Below, piece after piece: positions 57,201 through 64,000 of a stretch of DNA of 64,000 nt. Position 1 is the first letter of the stretch, and every line of letters begins with the position of its first letter. The position numbers and the translations under genes are program-made. The stretch is from positions 3,224,001-3,288,000 of the forward strand of contig JABRWF010000003.1 in NCBI GenBank assembly GCA_018343915.1, given 5' to 3'. The notes under the pieces are model-generated. The model was not told the origin of the DNA and searched no databases. It worked only from the letters and a program-made list of their open reading frames with translations. The DNA is from Agroathelia rolfsii. Taxonomy: Eukaryota; Basidiomycota; Agaricomycetes; Amylocorticiales; Amylocorticiaceae.

Positions 57201-57384
57201 AAGGGCTTGGCCCCCCGCGCCAGCTCTGCATTATAGCACGGGCGGGAGGACAAGAAGATATAAGGAGGCCTGAGTGTGAGCGTCCAGTCTGGACTGTCAC
57301 TGGAGATGACTAGCACGAACCACGCGAGTTGAGGGGTCTACATCGCACGACGACCTTGATGTTGCCTCCGCCAGCCTCGGCCAT
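51208..57384 (-). CDS. Kinesin-3 (Unc104/KIF1-type) motor with FHA and PH domains
   Basis: Kinesin-3 motors carry endosomes and vesicles to microtubule plus ends in hyphae. The start is ATG 57382-57384 ([14 protein letters not shown]). The motor domain has NACIMAYGQTGSGKSYSMMG (P-loop GQTGSGKS), [17 protein letters not shown] (switch I), [20 protein letters not shown] (switch II), [19 protein letters not shown] and [21 protein letters not shown] coiled coil follows, then an FHA-type domain ([36 protein letters not shown] and [13 protein letters not shown]). A KIF1B-like/DUF3694 region comes next with [17 protein letters not shown] and [19 protein letters not shown]. The C-terminal PH domain has [52 protein letters not shown] and [15 protein letters not shown]. 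The stop is at 51208-51210. The P-loop is split across microexons. Confidence 0.93.
56758..56768 (-). other. 11-nt microexon after the kinesin P-loop
   Basis: TATGATGGGAT (minus strand) lies between a TATATCTAG acceptor and donor GTACGT. It completes S and encodes M-M-G with a split Tyr codon continued by ACGGTCCC. The intron towards the next exon is 55 nt. Confidence 0.7.
56824..56842 (-). other. 19-nt microexon with the GSGKSY part of the kinesin P-loop
   Basis: GTTCTGGCAAGTCGTACAG (minus strand) lies between acceptor TTACATAG and donor GTATGA. It encodes (G)-S-G-K-S-Y-(S), including the nucleotide-binding Lys and Ser. Confidence 0.75.
56907..56918 (-). other. 12-nt microexon with the YGQTG part of the kinesin P-loop
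   Basis: ATGGACAAACAG (minus strand) lies between acceptor GTTTTCAG and donor GTGCAG. It encodes (Y)-G-Q-T-(G). The flanking introns are 49 and 64 nt. The upstream exon ends at 56968 with ATGGCTT. Confidence 0.75.
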
Positions 57385-57837
57385 CTATACGAGTGCAATT
57401 GCGGATAAGTTGAAGAATAGGATACAGTGAGCAAGAGTGGTTCTAGTAGATAACAAGCAGAGTATTATGAAAGAGAGAGAGAGAGAGAGAGGTGGAAAAC
57501 TAGTAAGAGTCCAGGGGTATACAGAGAAAGAGACGTAGTCGTAGGCGGAGACCAACTTGAAATGGGCCTCGCGCATGTGCCGTACGCGCTGGCTGCCAAG
57601 CGTTTTCTCAACATTTGCACATCGGCCATATAGAAATCATGCGCGTGACGACCGAAAATCCATGGCATACAACGGCAATGGAGGTTCATGAACAGGAAGC
57701 TTAGAGTATTAATGATATAATCGTATTTAAATGACAAGCATGAAAGCTATTTTGATAGGCATTGCAAATAGAGTCAAATATAACCTCTATGAATGTTACT
57801 TGCCTGATCCTCCCCACGAGAAAGACAAAAAAAAAAA
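57385..57837. other. Intergenic region with GA microsatellite
   Basis: This is the kinesin promoter side and the IMP3 3' side. It contains a GA repeat of about ten units at 57471-57492. No gene is visible. Confidence 0.5.
57471..57492. repeat. (GA)n microsatellite
   Basis: About eleven consecutive GA/AG units are directly readable, upstream of the kinesin start on its template side. Confidence 0.9.
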
Positions 57838-58666
57838 TTACAAAAGATCGAAATCGTCAAGCTACACCGGTAGACGTTAGTTGGCGTTCCTTATATTTTA
57901 GCTCATAATAACATACCTCGTCATTGTATTGCATGATTGTCCTCTTGATCTTGGATGTATCTACCCAGGTCACATAATCTTCCATATGCCTAAAAACGGT
58001 ATGAGACTGTTGGCTGACCATCATGAAAAGGATCAGACAATACCGAGTGACCAAATAAGCTGGATCGGTGACGGCGTCTGGACCAACACGGATATGCCCC
58101 TGTTCTATCAGTTTGACCGCCTATTGACAGTGGGTTGATTGAGAACGGCAGAAACAAAGCGATTTACTAGGCGAAATACTTGCCCCGCTGACAGTTTCAG
58201 CCATCTTGGACATGCACATAAACACGGCGAGACGACGACGGCAGAATGCGGCCACAGTAAGCTTGTTGTCTACATCGCTAAGCTTGGCTGTCGAGTTGAG
58301 CACACCCATGTCGTACAGTTTTGAGAGTAATTGAGCCTCCATGCGTGATCGAAAGGGGTCCTGGGCTGGCAACAGGGCTATACGGTGTGCGAATGACCTC
58401 AAGGAGCCACAGAGCTTGTTGTATCTTGGAAACTGAGCCCGAGGCCGGGGGCTGGGCGGAAACTGGACTTACTTGTGGTAGTCATCTCGGTTTTGGATAT
58501 GGTATCTGCGCATGACCTTGATCTCGCGCTGGTTGGCATCATCTTTCCACTGAGGGGGGTGGAATTATTATTTATATATTGAAACGGAATAGATGGGATG
58601 CACTACATTGAGAAAGTCGACTTTTTTGAGGAGTTTTTGCTCGTGGAACTTGAGTTTGCGGACCAT
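57838..58666 (-). CDS. IMP3: U3 small nucleolar ribonucleoprotein protein IMP3
   Basis: IMP3 is a nucleolar component of the SSU processome. It helps U3 snoRNA pair with pre-rRNA for 18S maturation. The start is ATG 58664-58666 ([20 protein letters not shown]). It continues [40 protein letters not shown], and [18 protein letters not shown]. The S4-type RNA-binding region is [20 protein letters not shown] followed by [20 protein letters not shown]. The C-terminus is [20 protein letters not shown] and YNDELDDFDLL. Five short introns interrupt it. Length near 185 residues matches the family (about 180). The stop is TAA at 57838-57840. It is head-to-head with the LIM-binding protein gene. Confidence 0.94.
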
Positions 58667-59017
58667 GGGTGCAAGGGGATAATAAACAACTAAACAACAA
58701 GCCTCGGATCGGAGGCAAAAGAAACGCTACTTCCAAAAAAGGAAGCTTAGCAGTGACGGAAGAGGCAAGTGACCGTCACACGGGCTTCGACCCTCTTCAA
58801 CGCCCTGCTCAGCCTCCTCAGGCAACTGCCCCATCCTCTAACGCTGCCCACGCCGTCCTGCTCGTCCAAAACGCCTCTTTCTCGACCGTAGACGCTTCCC
58901 CTCGCATCTTTCCCCGGATTTTCTGTCCAGCAGCGTGGATTTTTACGTCCATCCCCGCCCCACTGCTATCTACACACCGAGTGCGCGCGGATCCGGATCC
59001 ATTAGGCCGATACACAG
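58667..59017. promoter_or_regulatory. Bidirectional promoter of IMP3 and the LIM-binding protein gene
   Basis: This is a 351 bp divergent spacer, C-rich in its right half. A long plus-strand frame here (58669-59043) starts with GTG and has no ATG near its start, so it is not called. Confidence 0.5.
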
Positions 59018-62000
59018 ATGAATACCAACGTTGGCGGCACTGACATGCTCCGTCCTGGACCACCGTCGCTGTCTATCCCACAGAATAATAATTTCACAAT
59101 GGCTTCACAACCGTTTCCAGCTGGCCAGTCTCAGTCACAAATTCATCTGCCCAACAATAATCCAAGCATTGGCATGATGGCGGGTCAGTCCAATCCGGCC
59201 ATGATAAACCAGCAGAACCCGCAGGCGGCTCGCATGGCTCGTCCTACCATCGGCCACAATGTTCAGCCCGGTCTCCCCCAGCGCTCGAGACCAGGCCCCA
59301 TGCAGCCCGGATCACAAATCCCGCCGGGGCACTCTGGCCACCCCGGGATGGGCGCCATGGCTGTCACCAACGGAATACAGCCCATGGGCTTCAACAACTC
59401 CAATATGATAACAGCACAGAATCTGCGTAGAATTAACTCCCAGCCTCATCTCCAGAATCAGGCCAACTTGGCTAATATGGGTAGCCCAGGAACGATGATA
59501 AGTCCCATGAACCCACCAGCTGGCATAACGGCTCCGGTCAGACATCCTCAACCGCCCCAATCGTTAGGTATGGGCTTGCAGTCGCATGTATCCCCAGAAA
59601 TGCAAGTTGGCCTTCGTCCTCAGGATCCAGGCTTACCTCAAACAATTCAGCGCTCGGCGTCAGCTCAAGCTGCGATGCAAGGTCAGATGGTCAATGGTAT
59701 TCCAGCATCCCCTTCGTTTCAGGGGACACACAATGCAGGCATGCCTAACTCTATGCATCAAAATCACTTTGGCATGCCTCATCCACCAATGCCAATGTCT
59801 GCATCTCCGCAACCAGCGGCTGGTCATCCACAGTCTCATTTAGGTCATGGAAATGGTCCGCATTCTCAGAACAATGCTCTAGTTCGACCTCTATCTAGCA
59901 ATGAAAATAACTTTATCTTCACGCAACCAAACAATTTTGGCAGACGACCCGCATTTAGTGCGACTCCTTCTCCTCAATTTATTGGCGGTGAACACCAAGA
60001 AGACCACGCAGCTGATAGTCTGAATAACAGACCTGGGTTCATGCCTCCTCATCCTCAAGGAATGATGCACATGCGTCCTACTGGTGATGGTACTACCAAT
60101 GGGGCCTTCCAAAATATGCCTCCTCCGCAGGCCATGTCAAGAGGACCGCACGAGCAACACCCTAATCCTCACAATCAAATGTCGCACATGCAGGCGTCAC
60201 AGTCCCTTGGAAGTGTGAATCCTAACACTTCCATGGCAAGCCATCCACCTCGACCACAATCCCAACCGCAGAACCAACCGCATCTGCCAGCGCAACCGCA
60301 GCCTCATCCACAACCGCATCCTCATTCGACACAACAGCCGGGACGGCCCCCTTCACAGGCAGATGTAAGACAAACTCCGCGAATGTCCACGCAGCCAACA
60401 CCAAACATGGGTAATGTCCAGCCGCCCCCTCGTGTGCCGTCTGCTACAGTGCCCCAAGGTGTGTCACAACAGCCCCAGCAAGGACCCAACCCACCGTCTG
60501 GACCCGCACCTGGTGTAGCTGCGGTTCCAAATCACATGGCCCAGATGTTACGAGGGCGAATGCCGTGAGTTTTCTGTCTTCAGCCTGATGATTGAACTAA
60601 ATTTGGCTATAGACCTTCGCCCAGCCAGATTTACATACCTCCCGGTCACATAGGACCAGGGCAGGGGATACATAAGCTCCTTCAACTCAGTGCAAAATTA
60701 GCAGCGAAGGATAAAGAGGTATGTGCATGTGTGCTTTCCCCTTTGACAAACCCAACCTTTGCTCGAATTTGCTCTTCTGAAAAAAATGCACAGAAATCAA
60801 AACTGTCTTATTGGGAAGAACTTGTCCGAACATTTTTTACGGATACATCGGAACTCAAACTGGCGCTCTTTAGAGATGCCCAAGCTTCAGAAGTGAAGTA
60901 TTTTTGTATGCGGCTTTTTAATCTCTTCGGAGAGCTACGAATAACGAAATTTTCATAGGTTTGAATGTGGCTATCATGCCTAGATATTTCCTTGTAACAA
61001 GCCAAGCGGGTGTGGAGTCAATGTCGCTTATCCTTGATGGTGGCAGAGAGAGATACCCAGAATCAGATCACTGTGTCGTAGAATGCCTACGAGCTGCCTG
61101 GACATTTAAATACTCCAATGGCTACATCGTCACGCTCCGTGGGCCGCTTACTGTGCATGTGAAAGTCTACCCAGTTGCAGCACAGTCCAATGCTCTGGGA
61201 GCACCGCAGGCCGCTACCCAGACCCAACTTCTCATCGACCAGATCCAATTCGATGGAGAGAGCCACGAAAAGTCTATATCTGTCGACTCGATCATAGGGT
61301 CGAGGGTGCCAGAACACCCATTCATACCACGTAATCCGTCTGCCAGGCCAGGCGAAACCGAGAAAAAATGGGATGAGGCTCGATTGTTGATCGAGCGCGC
61401 AACTATCCCGACAGAGCCAGTGAGTCCCTTTGGAGTGCCTCAGCCCACGATGCGATGTCTAGAGGTACGTTGTATCACTTGCCACTTACGCCGAATCGTT
61501 CTTGACGCTGGTCTTCTATGTCTAGTTGGCAGAAAGCGTGAGTCAAATGGCCGAGCTTATCCAGTTTTCGCGAAGCAATCACATAGGTGCATTAGGTAAT
61601 TCATGGCCGATGCCTATCATTCATTTTTCTCAATCACTTATTTTCGGATTTCCAGAGGGACTAGCCAAAATGGCAGCCAATATACGACAATCTCCATCAA
61701 ACCTCCCGAATCTATCTGCCGCTAGGCCCGGGGCAACATCGAGTATATCCGCGATCGGCGCCTCCAGTCCGTCGGTGACGCTCTACTCATCCCCCTCCGG
61801 CCCTCCGTCGACGTCAACGATGCAGAGCGCACCGACGCCGTCTCCAAAAGACGTACCTGCTACCGTGCCAGCGCAGAGCTCCCCACCGAAGCCTGCGAGC
61901 GCGAAACCGGCATCTGCTGCGACACCAGGGTCTGTAGTCGGCACGCCAACGCAAGCTTCAGCAAAGGTACCTGGTACGTCATCGACGCAGAATACACCGT

Positions 62001-62125
62001 TGATAGCCAATGCGGCGGTGAAGCGCAAGGCCCCGGATAGCTCCTCGGCGTCTGCGGGAAACGCCGACGCGCCCAATAAGCGCGTTCAGCGGAAGCGAGG
62101 GAAAACCGCCTCTGGTGGCGGGTAG
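59018..62125 (+). CDS. LIM-domain-binding protein-like transcriptional co-regulator (PtaB/Adn1/Mfg1 type)
   Basis: Fungal LIM-bind proteins partner with Flo8/SomA-type factors to control adhesion and morphogenesis. The start is ATG 59018. The first ~516 residues are low-complexity, rich in Pro, Gln, Asn, Met and His (for example QPQPHPQPHPHSTQQPGRPP). The ordered LIM-bind core follows: IHKLLQLSAKLAAKDKEKSK, LSYWEELVRTFFTDTSELKL, IMPRYFLVTSQAGVESMSLI, YPESDHCVVECLRAAWTFKY and SNGYIVTLRGPLTVHVKVYP. MRCLELAESVSQMAELIQFS comes later. A donor at 60906 (GTATGC) keeps the frame; the nearby 60898 donor leads to a stop. The tail is Ser/Thr/Pro/Ala-rich and ends with a basic cluster (KRVQRKRGKTASGGG), a possible nuclear localisation signal. 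The stop is TAG 62123-62125. Confidence 0.88.
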
Positions 62126-63450
62126 ACATTATTCTGCCCATGTCTGTGCCTCCCCCTCCCCCTCCCCCTCCCCCATTCTGCTTGTCTTTTCTCCGTTTCG
62201 TGCGTGCATTTTTCTACCTGTTGTCGAAATATTCCGATCGTCATATTTCTCTCCTTTTTCGTGTCTGATTGCTCTGCTTTCATTGCCTCCCTTCTTGCCT
62301 ACCTCTTACTCTCCTTAGTTGTGCTAGTGTGGCTTTATGACATTCGTGCACATCTTTTGTTGACCATATTATCTTTTTTTCCCTACGCCTCTTACAACAT
62401 TTCTTGTTTGTCCCTGACGTTTTATGTACTCTACACCTACTTTTATTCCCCGCCCTCCCATCTTTACCCCTCTTGCCATTATCTCATTCAAATCTTTTCA
62501 TCATCTGTCCCATCGTTATCTTGTCTTGATTGGATGGTTTCTTTCTCCTTTTGTTTTCTTCTTCTCGTGCCTCTGTTATCTTTCTATCTCTCCCTCTTCC
62601 TTGTATTTATCAGGCCATTTGTAGTTGTATGATATTCCGCTTTTCAAGCTGTAAACGGAAACCATTATAGAAAGAAAGTAAAAGGCCTTAGAAAGGGGAA
62701 GTTTGACATACATTTACATGTCTGAGGAAGGAAATGAGATGCATGGATTGCTAGTACTAGTGTATAATAGACGACCTGATCGAAACGGATTACTGTTTAA
62801 ATGAACTTTTCTTTCTGAGACTTGCGTTGAGTGAGCCCTGAATAGGCAGCTATTATTGTAGTGTAGGATGGAGCTGCTACTTGTCGTGTAGTCTAGTGGG
62901 TTGTCCATGTCCATGGTATTTCCTACATCGACACTGATGACGACATCCAATGAAATCATGGTAGAGGGACGAAAACTAGACAAAGTGATGGACGGAAACG
63001 ATATATGTAGTGCATGATACACATGACACGTCGATAAAATGATTTTTGTCGTCGTGTTTGAGGCCATCCTTTAAGTTATACAGTCCTACCAGCTTAATAG
63101 ATAATGCTACGATGCTTTATATGCCTTGATTAAAGTAATAAAAGGTAACAAATTGTATCAGTGCTTGATGTCCTACAGATATATAAACGCACAAGGGAGA
63201 AGAAAAAAAAAGAGTGCAATGATATGGTAAAGCGATTGTAAGAAAGTGGTGAGAGCTTCAAGGGGTCCCAAGAGGAGAAGAAGAAATGAGTTTGTTGCCT
63301 CCTATCAAAAGTTGATCGCGAACGTGCCACATCAATCGAAAGGGTGAATATAAAAAAAATAGAAAGAAAGCATGAAAAAAGGCCAAAGCGCGGTTGCTTT
63401 GTTTGTTTGTATAGGTGTGTATGTGCGTCGCACGCACGCATGCACGCAGT
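62126..63450. other. 1.3 kb convergent intergenic region with pyrimidine-rich 3' UTR
   Basis: A (TCCCCC)n run at about 62150-62175 and a T/C-rich stretch to 62640 fit the 3' UTR of the LIM-binding gene. The open frame there (62204-62632) is a composition artefact. The remainder has only short frames and an A-rich segment near 63345-63380. Confidence 0.5.
62150..62175. repeat. (TCCCCC)n short tandem repeat
   Basis: Four imperfect TCCCCC units lie just downstream of the LIM-binding protein stop codon. Confidence 0.85.
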
Positions 63451-64000
63451 TTATGACACTGCCTCATGGCTGAAATCGCATTGGTTGCCGTATCTGCACC
63501 TGTAAGTTTTTGAAAATAAACGTGAAAGACATCAGCCAAACAAGTTCACTACACGGGATCATTTTTAAATTCAAAAATGCTCGCCTTCCTGCTGCAAAAT
63601 ACTGGCATGGTTTGTTTCTATTCGATCTAAAACCGAAGCCATCACCCCTGCCTCGCCCTCTTCCGCGTCCGCGGCCCCTGCCGCCAAACCATGGTCGGTC
63701 ATGCCCGCCATTGTTGTCACTACCACCGCCATTCTCAGCATCGTCATAACCACCACCACCAGCAGCAGCAGATGGATCGTTATTAAGCTGATTCATGCTC
63801 CACTGATTTGTGCTAGTATTGTTGTTAGCCCCTGCACCAAAAGGGCCTTGCATTGGCTGCGTATTCTGCTGCTGCAATAAAGTTTGCAAGCCAAGTAACA
63901 ATTGTGTTTGATCTGTAGGCAAATTCTGGAAATGTGAACCCTGCAGCGATGCCAAAGAAGATAAAATATTCGGATCAAGACTCGCAAACGGACTCGCGTT
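63451..64000 (-). CDS. CCCH zinc-finger protein, 3' part, 5' end outside window
   Basis: Only the C-terminal part is inside the window; the frame is open to base 64000 (FASLDPNILSSLASLQG), so the start is missing. The visible part is Gln/Asn/Gly-rich. It includes QLLLGLQTLLQQQNTQP, an Asn/Asp/Gly run and a GGRGRGRGRGRGRGDG tract, all typical of RNA-binding proteins. A single CCCH finger ends the protein: PCQYFAAGR joined to CRYGNQCDFSHEAVS, spacing C-x7-C-x5-C-x3-H. The join needs a GC-AG intron (63500-63584, donor AG-GCGAGC). An in-frame GT donor 18 nt upstream would remove six residues and break the finger. The stop is TAA at 63451-63453. RNA binding is inferred from the finger and RGG-like tract. 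Confidence 0.78.

Noticed and set aside
58669..59043. 124-codon plus-strand frame before the LIM-binding gene
   Set aside because: It begins with GTG, lies in a divergent promoter and overlaps the real ATG at 59018 in another frame.
62204..62632. 142-codon frame that looks like a multi-pass membrane protein
   Set aside because: It lies in a T/C-rich 3' UTR, which reads as Phe/Leu/Ser in any frame, and has no splice sites or family motifs.

Overview
The window reads as nuclear DNA of a filamentous basidiomycete, most likely an Agaricomycete. Every confidently recognised gene is spliced. Most introns are about 47-70 nt with GT..AG ends, and families typical of fungi are present: bifunctional THI6, Zn2Cys6 regulators, a DUF2433 protein, a fungal cyclopropane-fatty-acid-synthase-like enzyme and a PtaB/Adn1-like LIM-binding protein. 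There is no operon logic. Genes lie on both strands with short gaps, apart from one 6.5 kb gene-poor stretch. A placement near the Cantharellales is only a guess from the short exons.

Layout, left to right: MED13 (Mediator kinase module, 3' part cut by the window edge, -); a multi-pass membrane protein (+); an sn-1 diacylglycerol lipase (-); the mitochondrial glycine carrier HEM25/SLC25A38 (+); APC1, the scaffold of the anaphase-promoting complex (+); a short/branched-chain acyl-CoA dehydrogenase (-); a DUF2433 phosphoesterase-like protein with an RRM-like tail (-); THI6 (+) converging on a PHYHD1-type dioxygenase (-); a regulator with two tandem Zn2Cys6 clusters (-); MED10 (+); an amino-acid/choline-type permease (-); translation factor eIF5B (-) divergent from the small GTPase ARL2 (+); a gene-poor region at 40.9-47.4 kb with one weak candidate gene; a cyclopropane-fatty-acyl-phospholipid synthase (+); a kinesin-3 motor with FHA and PH domains (-); the U3 snoRNP protein IMP3 (-) divergent from a LIM-binding co-regulator (+); and a CCCH zinc-finger protein cut by the right edge (-).

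The most distinctive feature is gene architecture rather than a new pathway. At least ten exons of 10-24 nt can be placed by reading frame and splice sites. Several carry catalytic or ligand-binding residues: the kinesin P-loop, the iron-binding HxD of the dioxygenase, and the segment leading into the WDVGG motif of ARL2. Two introns are best explained by GC-AG splice sites; one of them competes with an in-frame GT donor that would remove part of a zinc finger. The tandem Zn2Cys6 clusters carry introns at the same codon position, which points to an internal duplication. No transposon, CRISPR array, tRNA or rRNA could be supported.

All gene models come from reading splice sites and frames by eye. 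Outer ends are generally firmer than individual internal exons.
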